Positions 28,115 to 37,735 of a DNA stretch of 64,000 nt are shown piece by piece. The position numbers were made by a program, and so were the translations under genes. This DNA is from CAVWDU01 sp963840725. GTDB lineage: Bacteria; Pseudomonadota; Gammaproteobacteria; Pseudomonadales; Halieaceae. The notes under the pieces are model-generated. The model was not told the origin of the DNA. It saw nothing but the letters and a program-made list of their open reading frames with translations, and did no database searches. The first letter of the stretch is position 1, and each line of letters opens with the position of its first letter. The stretch lies in contig CAWIZY010000009.1 of assembly GCA_963840725.1 (NCBI GenBank), positions 62,001-126,000 on the forward strand, read 5' to 3'.

Positions 28115-28200
28115 AGGTTGCTCTGACGGGAGGGGTGGGTGTCCTGCTTGAAGCTCGGGGTAGGTTGCTCTGACGGGAGGGGTGGGTGTCCTGCTTGAAG
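28115..28200. repeat. Two 39-bp tandem direct repeats
   Basis: Two identical 39-base copies, 28115-28153 and 28162-28200, are separated by 8 bases (period 47). The unit begins AGGTTGCTCTGACGGG and ends GTGTCCTGCTTGAAG, and part of its end (GCTTGAAG) repeats once more at 28204-28211. The core GGTGGGTGTCCTG also occurs twice near 3.3 kb. The 27960-28334 gap otherwise holds no gene, only the divergent promoters of the LLM and ligase genes. Confidence 0.8.
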
Positions 28201-28334
28201 GATGCTTGAAGCGTAGCGAGTCATCACCTATACTTTTGGTCTTTTTATACAAGTAGCGCGTTGTGTCGGCCCTTGTTGCAGTCGGGCGATGCGCTTGAGC
28301 CAGCAGCCGCGGGAGGCAGGATGCGGGAAACGGC

Positions 28335-29969
28335 ATGATAACGACGAGTCCGGAACGGATCGAAGCCCTGACCGCCGCTGGGAGTTGGGGGTTCGACACC
28401 CTGCATGGCCTGCTGGCCCGCAATGCCCGGGCGCACCCCGCTCGCCTGGCGATCAAGGACCAGCCCAATCGTGAGCAGCTCACCGGCGATGCGCCGTTGT
28501 CACTCAGTTGGGGCGAGCTGGCCAACGCCAGCGAAAACCTGGCCCTGCAGCTGCAGTCGCTGGGTATCGGTGAAGACGACCGGGTGATCGTGCAGTTGCC
28601 CAATGTGGCGGAGCTGGCAGTGGTCTACTACGCGCTCAGCAAGCTGGGCGCCGTTGTGTCGCCGGTGCCGGTGCAGTACGGGCGCCACGAGCTGCAAGCG
28701 GCGGCCAGCGTCCTCAACGCCGATGCCGCAATCTCCCTGCCACGCTTCCGTGAGCTCGACCTGTTGGCGCTGAGCGCTGCATTGCCGGGGGTGAGAAGTC
28801 TCTGCTTTGGCCGGGAATTGAGCATTGATCACACGGAGCCGGCGCAGCCCTGCGTAGGCCCCTCTGCGGATGCCAACCGGACCCTGACCGTCTGCTGGAC
28901 CTCGGGGACCACCGGGACTCCCAAGGGCGTGCCCCGCTCGCATAACATGTGGCTGGCTACTGGCCGTTGCAGCATGGCGGCGGGAGGCTATACCGACGAG
29001 GACGTGTTGCTCAACCCGTTCCCTCTGGTGAACATGGCCGCGCTCGGCGGGTTCCTGTTCCCGGCCGCGCTGCTGGGCTGCTCCATTGTGCTGCATCATC
29101 CGCTCGACCCGCCCTTGTTTCTGCAGCAGATGCAGGACGAAAAAGTCACCTTTACCATCGCACCACCGCCGTTGCTCAACCAGTTGGCGAAAAATGCCGA
29201 CCTGTGGAATCAGTTTGATTACCGCGCATTGCGCGGGCTCGGTTCCGGTTCGGCGCCGCTGGCACCGTGGATGATCGAGACCTTCGGCCGTGATTACGGC
29301 AAGGAGATCGTCAATTTCTACGGCTCCAACGAGGGTATCAGTCTGTTCGCCACCCCCGAGACGGCTCCGGACCCCGAGGTGCGGGCGGCAATGTTCGCGA
29401 AGCCACCGGTCGGCGCAGTGATTGCCACTAAAGTGTCGGACACCGAGACCGGTGAAGAGCTGAACGACACGGGAGAACGCGGTGAGTTGCTGATCAGCGG
29501 GGCCACCGTGTTCGATGGCTACCTGGCTCATGACAACACCGACGTGTTCACTGCTGACGGTTACTTCCGAACCGGTGACCTGGTGGAGATCTGTGGTGAG
29601 CAAGGGAGTCACTACCGCATCGTCGGGCGCTGCAAGGACATCATCAACCGCGGGGGTATGAAGATATCCCCGGCGGAGCTGGATCTGGCGATCGAGCAGC
29701 ACCCGGCTATCGCCGAGGCTGCGGTGTGTGCTTTCCCGGATGAACGACTCGGCGAAAAAATCTGTGTTTGCCTGGTGATGAATCCCGGCGAGCCCTTGCT
29801 CACGCTGGATGCTGTGCAGGACTTTCTGCTTGGGCAGGGGTTTGCAAAATTCAAGTTGCCGGAGCGGGTGCAGGGCCTTGATCAACTCCCCCGCAATGCG
29901 CTGGGCAAGGTTCAGCGCTTCGCGCTCGAGGCAACCGTTACCCCGAACGGAGGGGCAGAGCAGTCATGA
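28335..29969 (+). CDS. AMP-dependent acyl-CoA synthetase / ligase
   Basis: 544 residues. ANL-superfamily motifs are complete: the P-loop TSGTTGTPKGVPRSH near residue 190, FYGSNEG (A5-like), FRTGDLVEI (A7), the hinge GRCKDIINRGGMKISPAEL and the catalytic Lys in LPRNALGKVQR near the end. The form resembles 2,3-dihydroxybenzoate-AMP ligases and medium-chain or aryl-CoA ligases. It activates a carboxylate to its CoA thioester through an acyl-adenylate. Its stop overlaps the thiolase start (ATGA at 29966-29969), so the genes are translationally coupled. In context it would activate an acid made by oxidative cleavage (inference). Confidence 0.93.
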   Translation: MITTSPERIEALTAAGSWGFDTLHGLLARNARAHPARLAIKDQPNREQLTGDAPLSLSWGELANASENLALQLQSLGIGEDDRVIVQLPNVAELAVVYYALSKLGAVVSPVPVQYGRHELQAAASVLNADAAISLPRFRELDLLALSAALPGVRSLCFGRELSIDHTEPAQPCVGPSADANRTLTVCWTSGTTGTPKGVPRSHNMWLATGRCSMAAGGYTDEDVLLNPFPLVNMAALGGFLFPAALLGCSIVLHHPLDPPLFLQQMQDEKVTFTIAPPPLLNQLAKNADLWNQFDYRALRGLGSGSAPLAPWMIETFGRDYGKEIVNFYGSNEGISLFATPETAPDPEVRAAMFAKPPVGAVIATKVSDTETGEELNDTGERGELLISGATVFDGYLAHDNTDVFTADGYFRTGDLVEICGEQGSHYRIVGRCKDIINRGGMKISPAELDLAIEQHPAIAEAAVCAFPDERLGEKICVCLVMNPGEPLLTLDAVQDFLLGQGFAKFKLPERVQGLDQLPRNALGKVQRFALEATVTPNGGAEQS

Positions 29970-31213
29970 CATCCAGTTCCAGTGTGTACATTCTGGGCGG
30001 CAGCCAGACCGATTTCGCGCGCAACTGGCAGCGTGAGGGGCTTGGGCTCTACGACCTGTTCGCCGAATCCCTGCGCGAAGCGGTGACCAATGCGGCAATC
30101 GAACCCGGGCAGATCGAAGTCGGTCATGTCGGTAACTTTGCCGGTGAACTGTTTGCGGGACAGGGTTTGATCGGTGGGTTTTTCGGCCATGTCTTTCCCG
30201 AACTGACGGCGCTGCCGACTTCCCGGCACGAGGCGGCCTGTGCCTCCGGCTCCATCGCCGTGCTGGCGGCCATGCGCGACATCGAGGCCGGGCACTACGA
30301 CGTTGCCTGTGTACTCGGCCTGGAGCTGATGCGCAACGTCGACGGCAAGACGGCGGCGGGGCATCTCGGCGCGGCGGCCTGGCAGGGCGAGGAGGCGACC
30401 CCGGCTGAGTGCGATTTCCCCTGGCCGTTCCTGTTCGATCGCCTCACCCGTGAATACGACCAGCGCTACGGGATCAACAGTGACCACCTGAACCGTATTG
30501 CCGAGATCAATTTTGCCAATGCTCGCGACAACCACCGTGCGCAGACCCGCCAGTGGCAGTTTCCAGAAGGCGCCTTCACCTGTGATGACACACTCAACCC
30601 GGTTATCGAGGGTCGGGTTCGCAAACAGGATTGTGGCCAGATCACCGACGGCGCGGCCTGTGTCATTCTCGCCAGCGAAGCCTGGACGAGAGCGCATGCG
30701 GCCAGGCTCGGTCTGGCGCTCGATGACGTGCCGCGGATCAAGGGCTGGGGGCACCGCTCGGCGCCCATGCTGCTGGAGCACAAGTTGGCCCTGAGTGCTG
30801 ACCAGCCGCTGGTTTTTCCGCACGCCCGCGCCACCTTCATGGATGCTGTGAATCGTGCCGGATTTGCGGCCGCGGCCGATCTCGACGGCCTGGAGACGCA
30901 CGACTGCTTTACCGTTACCGAATACATGGCGATAGACCACTCGGGCCTCACCGCCCCCGGGGAAAGCTGGAAGGCGATCGAGGAGGGTCGCATCACCCGC
31001 GACGGGGATTTCCCGATAAATCCCAGCGGTGGCCTGATCGGCCTCGGGCACCCTGTAGGCGCGACCGGGGTGCGTATGGTGCTGGATTGCGCGCGGCAGG
31101 TGACCGGCCGGGCTGGCAGCTACCAGGTGCCGGACGCAACAGACATGCTGACTTTCAACGTGGGCGGCAGCACCACGACCTGCGTGAGTTTCGTGGTCGG
31201 GGTGGGCAGATGA
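29966..31213 (+). CDS. Thiolase-like acetyl-CoA acetyltransferase (SCP-x type)
   Basis: 415 residues. The nucleophilic Cys is in HEAACASGSIAV (about residue 92). The second half has ETHDCFTVTEYMAI (His region) and GGLIGLGHPVGATGVRM. The end, FNVGGSTTTCVSFVVG, is typical of the SCP-x / non-decarboxylating thiolase branch, in which the second Cys motif differs from FadA. Such enzymes cleave branched or sterol-like 3-ketoacyl-CoAs. It is coupled by ATGA overlaps to the ligase before it and to the second thiolase after it. Two thiolases of different branches in one operon suggest two chain-shortening steps or different substrates. Confidence 0.92.
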   Translation: MTSSSSVYILGGSQTDFARNWQREGLGLYDLFAESLREAVTNAAIEPGQIEVGHVGNFAGELFAGQGLIGGFFGHVFPELTALPTSRHEAACASGSIAVLAAMRDIEAGHYDVACVLGLELMRNVDGKTAAGHLGAAAWQGEEATPAECDFPWPFLFDRLTREYDQRYGINSDHLNRIAEINFANARDNHRAQTRQWQFPEGAFTCDDTLNPVIEGRVRKQDCGQITDGAACVILASEAWTRAHAARLGLALDDVPRIKGWGHRSAPMLLEHKLALSADQPLVFPHARATFMDAVNRAGFAAAADLDGLETHDCFTVTEYMAIDHSGLTAPGESWKAIEEGRITRDGDFPINPSGGLIGLGHPVGATGVRMVLDCARQVTGRAGSYQVPDATDMLTFNVGGSTTTCVSFVVGVGR

Positions 31214-32412
31214 AGCCGGTCTATATCTACGAGGCCATTCGCTCGGCCCGCACGAAGGCAAAGCCCGGGGGCGGCCTGCACGATCTGCGCGCTCACGATG
31301 TACTGAAAGCGCTGTATGACAGCCTGACACCCCGCACCGGGCTCGACCCGGCTGCGGTGGATGACGTGTTGCTGGGCTGTGTGACCCAGCAGGGTGAGCA
31401 GGCGGGCAATATCGCCAAGACCTCTACCCTCTATGCCGGCTGGCCCGCCAGTGTGGGCGGGCTCACTGTCAACCGTTTCTGTTCCTCCAGCATCGACGCC
31501 ATCAGCCTGGCGGCCTTGAAGGTCGCCGCCGGTCAGGCGCGCGCAACCGTAGCAGGCGGGGTTGAAATGATGTCGCGGGTGCCGATGCTGTCCGACCAGG
31601 CGACTGCTTTCATCGATCCGCAGTTCGCGGCGGCCTGCCGGATGCTGATGATGGGCAGCGGCGCGGACCTGATCGCCTCGCTGAACGAGGTCTCCCGGGA
31701 GCAGGCCGACGACGTCGCCCTGCAGAGCCAGCAACGGGCCGCCCATGCCCGCGCCGAAGGCTACTTTAAATCCATCGTCCCGATTGATAACCCGGTAACA
31801 GGCCGCACCGTTACCGAGGATGAGTGCATCCGCGCGGATGCCAGCGCCGAGGCGCTGGCCAGCATGAAGCCGGTGTTCGCCGAGCTCGGCGCCCGCGGGC
31901 CGGACGCACTGCAACTGGGCGCCTACCCGGCCCTGAGCGCTATACGCCATGTGCACACGGCGGGCAATTCCCCGGCCATGGCCGATGGCGCCGCATTGTT
32001 GCTGCTCGGTGACGAGACTCTGAAGAATGACCTCTCAGTGGCACCCCGGGCCCGTCTCGTGGCCGCGGCCACAGCCAGTGACGATCCGTTGCAGGTGCTT
32101 TCCGGCTGTGTGTCGGCCACCGCTAGACTGATGGCGGAGCAGGGCCTGGCAGTTGCCGATATCGATTTGTTTGAACTGCACGAGGCGTTTGCCGCCACGG
32201 TAATCAAGTGCCAGCGTGACCTGGATATCCCTATGGACAAGCTCAACGTCAACGGCGGCGTCATCGCCCTCGGCCATCCCATGGGCGCTACCGGGGCGAT
32301 GATGGCGGGTACCCTGCTGGACGAACTGGAGCGCCGCGATCAGCGCACGGGAATCGTTGCCGCCAGTGGCGCAGCCGGCGCGGGCAGCGCCCTGCTGATC
32401 GAGCGTATATGA
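31210..32412 (+). CDS. Thiolase (FadA/PaaJ-like) with altered C-terminal active site
   Basis: 400 residues from the ATG at 31210, which overlaps the preceding stop. A longer frame from 31087 is antagonised by that overlap. Acyl-acceptor Cys is in NRFCSSSIDAIS (about 92), then FELHEAFAAT and GGVIALGHPMGATGA with the active-site His. In classic thiolases a second Cys follows near the end (CIGGG). Here that stretch is AASGAAGAGSALLIERI, with no Cys. The enzyme may still act through an alternative residue, as some thiolase-superfamily members do, or favour one direction. The spacing to the carotenoid oxygenase gene is 81 bases. Confidence 0.9.
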   Translation: MKPVYIYEAIRSARTKAKPGGGLHDLRAHDVLKALYDSLTPRTGLDPAAVDDVLLGCVTQQGEQAGNIAKTSTLYAGWPASVGGLTVNRFCSSSIDAISLAALKVAAGQARATVAGGVEMMSRVPMLSDQATAFIDPQFAAACRMLMMGSGADLIASLNEVSREQADDVALQSQQRAAHARAEGYFKSIVPIDNPVTGRTVTEDECIRADASAEALASMKPVFAELGARGPDALQLGAYPALSAIRHVHTAGNSPAMADGAALLLLGDETLKNDLSVAPRARLVAAATASDDPLQVLSGCVSATARLMAEQGLAVADIDLFELHEAFAATVIKCQRDLDIPMDKLNVNGGVIALGHPMGATGAMMAGTLLDELERRDQRTGIVAASGAAGAGSALLIERI

Positions 32413-32493
32413 CATGCTGAACCGAATGATTTCCACAATACTGAAACCGACAGCGTTCGCGGGCCGCCAGGTGCCCGCGCAGAGGAGGGAGCA

Positions 32494-34011
32494 ATGGCAC
32501 AGTTGAACAGGCTCATGGAGTATCCCACGGTCGAGCATTGCCTCGGTGGAGTGCCTCATTTCGAAGACGCCCCGCAGTGGATTTACCAGCTGGACAATCC
32601 CTATTTGCACGGTGTTTATGCGCCGACTGTGGACGAGATGGCGGTGAATGATCTCGCGGTGACGGGTGAATTACCGGCGGACCTGGCGGGTGGCTACTTC
32701 CGCAACGGCCCGAACCCCGTCTACCAGCCGAAAAACCGCCACCACGTTTTCGACGGCGACGGCATGGTGCACGGCGTGTATTTTCGTGACGGCAAGGCCA
32801 GCTACCGAAACCGCTACGTGGAGACCACGGCATTGAAAGGCGAGCGTGCCGACGGCAAGTCGGTATCGCCTGGGGTAATGGGTCCCTTCGACTACAGCAT
32901 CTCGCCCTTCGGCATCAAAGACACCTCCAACACGGACGTGTTCTGGTACGCCGGCGACCTGATGACGCTGTGGTACAACGCCGGCCACCCCTATCGGCTG
33001 GATAGCAAAACGCTGGCTACCCGCGGTCACTTTCAGCTCGAGGGCCGGCCCCAACTGCGCATGTCCGCACATTCCAAAGTCGACTGGAACACCGGGGAAC
33101 TGCTGTTTTTCGATTACGGCGACGAGCCACCGTTCATGACCTTCGGGGTCGCCGACCCTGACGGCAAACTCAAGCACGAAGTGGCGATCGACCTGCCCGG
33201 GCCACGGCTGCCCCACGACATCGGGTTTACCACCCACTACGCGATTCTCCACGACCTGCCGTTCTTTCACGACATGAACGTATTGCGCCGACACAAGCAG
33301 CGCGTGCTCACGTTTCACCGTGACATTCCCACCCGCTTTGGCATCATTCCGCGGCTGGGCAGTAGCGGTGACGTCCGCTGGTTCGAGTGTGAGCCCTGCT
33401 ACATCCTGCACGTGACCAACTGCTGGGAGGAGGGCGACTGGGTGATTATGGACGGTTGCCGCTCGCTTAACCCCATGCCTGATGCGCAGCCGGGCGAGGG
33501 CGAGCTGGCCTCCATGCTGGCCTACATGCGCTTGGAGGCCAACGCCTATCGCTGGCGCTTCAACCTGGCCACCGGGGAAGTGCGGGAGGGCGATATCGAC
33601 GACCTCAATACCGAGTTCAACAAATCCAATCAACTGTTCCACGGTGTGAAGAGCCGATACGCCTACCACCAGCGTATCCCCCTGCTGCATGAGGGTGGCT
33701 ATACCCTGCGCTTTACCGGCCTGGTCAAGTACAACAACGACACCGGCGAGCGGTCGCAATGGGACTACGGCCCCGGCGTATTCGGCAGCGAAGCCGTGTT
33801 CGCACCCCGGGCGGGCGCCGACCGGAACTCCGCCGAAGACCACGGCTACGTCATTACCCTGGTCACCGACAGCAACACCTGGCAATCGGATTGCCTGGTA
33901 TTCGACGCCACCGATGTCCCCCAGGGTCCCATCGCAAGGATTGCGCTTCCGCATCGCGTGCCGTCAGGCTTTCATGCGACCTGGGCGCGGGGTGAGGATC
34001 TCTTCAGGTAA
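32494..34011 (+). CDS. Carotenoid / lignostilbene oxygenase family dioxygenase
   Basis: 505 residues with the seven-bladed propeller pattern of the RPE65/CCD superfamily: GELPADLAGGYFRNGPNP, FDGDGMVHGVYF, then the four iron-binding His in SAHSKVD, LPHDIGFTTHY, ILHVTNCWEEGDW and GFHATWA. The order and spacing fit an active non-haem Fe(II) enzyme that cleaves a conjugated C=C bond with O2, giving two carbonyl products. Bacterial members act on lignostilbenes, isoeugenol, resveratrol or apocarotenoids. It follows the ligase and thiolase genes on the same strand (GAGGAGGGAGC ribosome site), which points to a catabolic role. The exact substrate is not readable from sequence. Confidence 0.93.
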   Translation: MAQLNRLMEYPTVEHCLGGVPHFEDAPQWIYQLDNPYLHGVYAPTVDEMAVNDLAVTGELPADLAGGYFRNGPNPVYQPKNRHHVFDGDGMVHGVYFRDGKASYRNRYVETTALKGERADGKSVSPGVMGPFDYSISPFGIKDTSNTDVFWYAGDLMTLWYNAGHPYRLDSKTLATRGHFQLEGRPQLRMSAHSKVDWNTGELLFFDYGDEPPFMTFGVADPDGKLKHEVAIDLPGPRLPHDIGFTTHYAILHDLPFFHDMNVLRRHKQRVLTFHRDIPTRFGIIPRLGSSGDVRWFECEPCYILHVTNCWEEGDWVIMDGCRSLNPMPDAQPGEGELASMLAYMRLEANAYRWRFNLATGEVREGDIDDLNTEFNKSNQLFHGVKSRYAYHQRIPLLHEGGYTLRFTGLVKYNNDTGERSQWDYGPGVFGSEAVFAPRAGADRNSAEDHGYVITLVTDSNTWQSDCLVFDATDVPQGPIARIALPHRVPSGFHATWARGEDLFR

Positions 34012-34015
34012 CCAA

Positions 34016-34052
34016 GTGAGCCCCGGGTATTGCATGATGTCCAGGGGCTCAC
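34016..34052. terminator. Hairpin between convergent genes
   Basis: A perfect 9-base inverted repeat, GTGAGCCCC (34016-34024) and GGGGCTCAC (34044-34052), lies just after the carotenoid oxygenase stop and before the end of the oppositely oriented TonB receptor. There is no strong T run on either strand. Its position suggests a shared bidirectional terminator or barrier. Confidence 0.5.
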
Positions 34053-34070
34053 CGATATGACTGACGGCGG

Positions 34071-36569
34071 CTAGAACCGGTAGGTAGCCTGAACCGCGTA
34101 GGAGCGCAATCGGTTGGTTTGCGCGAAGCCAGCCCCCGGCACCAGCGGCTGGTCATCGTTGTTGCCGCTGATCAACTCGTCCGTCAGGTTTCTGCCGATC
34201 AGTGCGACCTCCCAGACCCCGTCCTGCCGACCCAGGCTCAGGCGCAAGTCGTAGGTGGTGTAGGAGTCCTGTTGTCCGTAGATCGGATCGAGATCTGCTG
34301 CGTTGAAGTAGTCATCGGAGTAGTTGATGTTCAGCACGCCGCGCGCTTCCAGTGAGTCGAACATCGGTATGCGGTAGTCTATATTGATATTGTAGGCCAG
34401 CTCCGGCGCGTAAGTGTTGGTATCTCCGGAGGCATCCCTGAACGCCGAGGGCGAACCCACGTCCACACAGTTACCGCGGTTTACAGGCTCTGATCCGGTC
34501 AGGGTCCAGCAGGGGGCATTGGGAAAGTCGCTGTACTCCGCCTGCAGGTAGGTGCCGGCAAAGCTGACGACGAGGCCATCTACGGGCGCCCATTTCACGT
34601 CGAGCTCCACACCCTTGGATTCGACCTCCGCCGCATTCTGCACGAAGAACGCAGTGGCACCGTCAAAGATACTGACCTGGTAGTCTTCCACGGTGGTAAA
34701 AAAGGCTGTGGCATTCAGGGACATCATGCCGTTCAGTAGTGTCGTCTTCACACCGACCTCGTAGTTGATGGCGGTTTCCTCTTCGTACTCGAAGAACGGT
34801 GCATCGTTTGTGCGCAGGAAGCGGGCGTCGAAACCGCCGCCCTTGGTGCCCGTGGCGACGGTACCGTAGACCATGGTGTCGTCGCCGAAGTCCTGCTGCA
34901 GCGTCAGGGTCCAGTTGACGTCGCTCTCCTAGCGCTTGCGGTTCTGGATGTTGTGCTCGAAGGTACCCAGCAGACCGCCGTAAATGCCCTCCGAGATAGC
35001 CACCAGCGGTGTGCCGGCAAATTCCGTGAGGAAGCGATCGTAGTCGGCGGCGGTATCATCGTAGGTAATGCTGCCGGGGGGAAGGCCGGCAGCCGGGCTG
35101 TAGTCCCAGCCCCCGGTGAAGCGCTTGTCCAGCACGTGGCTGGCTTCCTTGGACTCATCGAAGTAGCGCAGGCCCACGGTAACTCGGGTGCGATCGGTGA
35201 AACTGTAGGTGCCGGAGCCGAATACGGCCCACATGTCCTGATCCTGCACCATCGAGTAATCCCTGGTCAGGTTCGGTGTCAGTGCTGCCGGGGCGCCCAG
35301 AAGCGGTGAGGCCAGGGAGGTGCCGAAGCCCTCGATGGAGCGATAGTCGAGATCGCTTTGGTGATAGTAGAAGCCAATAATATAGTCGAACTTTTCACCG
35401 CCGGGAGAGGCGAGGCGCACTTCCTGGCTGAACTGGTCGTAGTCTTCAGTGGCGTCTACCTGAATCAACGGTAGCGCCGCGAAGTCACAATCGCAGATGT
35501 CGCGGTATTCGTAGTGGGCATAGCCCGTGATCGCCGTCAGCGTGTGATCCCCGATGGCCCAGTCGATGGTCAGCGTGCCGACGTCCATTTCGTTTTTGCT
35601 GAATTCCCGCTTGTCCGGGAAGCCGGGCAGGCCCGCATACTCCGGGGCAATCGTACCCAGCACCGCCCCGCCGTCATTGATCACGGCGCGTTCGTCGTCC
35701 AGTTTTTCAATGCCGCTGCCGCCGGAGCCAACAGCGACCAGCGCAGTATTCAGGCCCGAGAAGGCAACGCCGGTACCCACGGGGTCGAACACCGACAGTT
35801 GTGTCGATTGCTGCACCAGTTCAAACTCGCTGTTTTCCCACTTCGCATTGATCGTCAGCGCGTCCGTTGGGGTCCAGGCCAGCTGCGCGCGAATGGTGGT
35901 GTCGTCGCGCTCGGGTCCGTCCTTGCCGCTCATGATGTTGTCGAGATAACCGTCCATCTGATAGCCGCGCACCGACAGGCGCCCGGACAAGGTGTCGGTG
36001 ATGGGGCCGGAAAGTACGCCACTAAGCTCCTGCTCCCCGTAGTTGCCGTAAAGGGCGCTGACCTGGCCTTCCAATTCCGCCGTGGGTTTGGCGGTGATCA
36101 GATGGATGGCACCGCCGATCGTGTTCTTGCCGAACATGATGGCCTGCGGACCGCGCAGGACCTCCACGCGCTCCAGATCCATGAAGGGCGAGCGGGAGAG
36201 CTGGTGTCTGCCCATGTAGACGCCGTCGTGGAAGATCGAGGTGGATTGCTCGAGCCCCTGGTTCACGCCTGCGGTGCCAATGCCGCGGATGAAGATGAAG
36301 TTGCCGATCGGGCTCTGTGAAATGGTGACCGCGGGAATATCCGCGGCGAATTCCTGGCCGCGGGTAATCCCCATATCCTTGATTGACTCGCCGTCGGTGG
36401 ACAAAATGGAAATCGCGACGTCCTGCATGCTCTCAGCGCGCCGGGTGGCGGTGACGATCACTTCTTCCAGTTGTGCCTGGGCTGCGTCCGCGCCGGCGAC
36501 TAACACCGCGGCAATGGCGGTGCTCAGTATGCCCGGCTTGGGAAAGTGAGATTGCTGATCGTGAGTCAT
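34071..36569 (-). pseudogene. TonB-dependent receptor interrupted by in-frame TAG
   Basis: A complete receptor frame of 832 codons from the ATG at 36567-36569 is interrupted once, by TAG at codon 547 (34929-34931). The two halves are in the same frame and join into a normal barrel: ...HNIQNRKR-stop-ESDVNWTLTLQQDFGDDTMVYG. The front has a signal peptide (AQAQ), a TonB box-like LEEVIVTATRR, plug motifs (FIFIRGIGTAG; LERVEVLRGPQAIMFGKN), and the end is the terminal-strand aromatic YRF. A single base change at this codon would restore it. It is probably a recent inactivation, unless amber suppression occurs. It lies downstream of the FAH-family gene and near a palindrome shared with the TetR gene. 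Confidence 0.88.
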
Positions 36570-36710
36570 GGGATTTACCTCTGTGAATTTATAAAAATTA
36601 TTGTTCCGGAGCGCTTTGCACACATGGCGCTAGATCAAGCCCGGCGCTCCCTCGCGATGCTCAATGTACCATACCAGATGACTGCGTTTATCGTGATTCG
36701 CCACCCGGGC

Positions 36711-36722
36711 TGACTATAGTCA
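36711..36722. promoter_or_regulatory. Palindrome TGACTATAGTCA before TonB receptor
   Basis: A perfect 12-base palindrome, TGACTATAGTCA, extended by GTCA, sits about 140 bases before the start of the interrupted receptor. It has the same half-sites and spacing (TGACT-N2-AGTCA) as the palindrome in front of the TetR gene at 38347-38358. The pair makes a good candidate operator set for that regulator. The 36570-36833 gap holds no gene. Confidence 0.5.
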
Positions 36723-36833
36723 GTCATGCTATTGTCCAGGTAAGAATACAGTCAATTCCAATCCCGGCCGTGAAATTCTGCCCAATGACGCGCTTCGGCG
36801 TCTCACGGGCACGCTGGCTGCTGGCGTGGATCA

Positions 36834-37730
36834 TCAGCGTATGAAAGCGGGGTCGTCTTCGCGGGTGACCTTGTTTTCGATATAGCCGATCTTCTCGATC
36901 TCTACCCGTATCGTTTCGCCCAGTTTTAAATAAGGCTGGCCCTCACGGAACAACGCCACACCGGCAGACGTGCCAGTGGCAATGACATCCCCGGGTAGCA
37001 ATGTGAATGCCGTAGACAGATATACGATTTGATCTGCGATGCCGAAAATCATGTCTCTGGTGTTAAAATCCTGCCGTACTTTGCCGTCCACGGAGGCCAC
37101 CACCCTGAGATTCTCCGGATCTTCAATCTCGTCGGTGGTAACCAGCACCGGCCCCATCGGGCAGTGTGTATCCCAGGATTTGCCCATGGTCATGGTGGGT
37201 GAGGCCAGCTGCCAGTCCCGGATTGTCACGTCGTTCAGCACGGTATATCCCGCGATAACCTCGAAGACCCGCGCGCGCGGTACGCGCCGGCAGGTCTTTC
37301 CGATAACAACCGCCAGCTCTGCTTCGTAGTCCAGTTGCGACGATTCCGTCGGCAGGTGAATCGCATCGTAGGGACCATTCGCCGAGGTGGTTTGTTTGTT
37401 GAAAATAACCGGCACTTCCGGGGGCTTAAGATTGCGCGCCTCACGGACGGCCTCCGGAATCTCCAGGTAGTGATCCATGTAATTCAGGCCAACGGCGAGG
37501 ATTCGCGGTGGATCAGGCAGTGGACACTCCAGCGTTATCTCGGCCAATGGTAGTGGCTTGCCGCTTTCAGCAGCAGTTCGGGCTCGCGTCATTAACTCGT
37601 CACCGCCCTCGAGCAGGCTGCGCATGTCCGCGGGTAGGTCTGGATCCGTGGTGTGTAGATCGACGACGCCGTCAGCGCTGATCGCGCCGAGGCGCCTGCG
37701 GCCGGTGTGGGTAAACGTAGCTAGTTTCAT
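36834..37730 (-). CDS. Fumarylacetoacetate hydrolase family protein
   Basis: 298 residues. The FAH C-terminal domain has AVGLNYMDHYLE, VPVIFNKQTTSANGP, DYEAELAVVIGKTCR (metal-binding Glu residues), VIAGYTVLNDVTIRDWQ and GDVIATGTSAGVAL. Members are Mg/Mn-dependent hydrolases, decarboxylases or isomerases of 2-keto-4-enoate or acylpyruvate compounds from aromatic ring cleavage. It is preceded on the same strand by a truncated acetoacetyl-CoA synthetase and followed by the interrupted TonB receptor. The set is probably a former operon. The specific substrate is not determinable. Confidence 0.93.
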   Translation of the reverse strand: MKLATFTHTGRRRLGAISADGVVDLHTTDPDLPADMRSLLEGGDELMTRARTAAESGKPLPLAEITLECPLPDPPRILAVGLNYMDHYLEIPEAVREARNLKPPEVPVIFNKQTTSANGPYDAIHLPTESSQLDYEAELAVVIGKTCRRVPRARVFEVIAGYTVLNDVTIRDWQLASPTMTMGKSWDTHCPMGPVLVTTDEIEDPENLRVVASVDGKVRQDFNTRDMIFGIADQIVYLSTAFTLLPGDVIATGTSAGVALFREGQPYLKLGETIRVEIEKIGYIENKVTREDDPAFIR

Positions 37731-37735
37731 GGCTG

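Noticed and set aside
28115..28200. Possible minimal CRISPR array
   Set aside because: Only two repeat copies with an 8-base spacer, which is far too short. No cas gene is near.
28500..29885. Long open frame on the minus strand inside the ligase gene
   Set aside because: It lies fully antisense to a gene with complete ANL motifs, is Gln/His/Arg-rich and has no motif or ribosome site. It is a by-product of GC-rich codon use. The same holds for the long minus frames inside the RND, carotenoid oxygenase and M1 peptidase genes.
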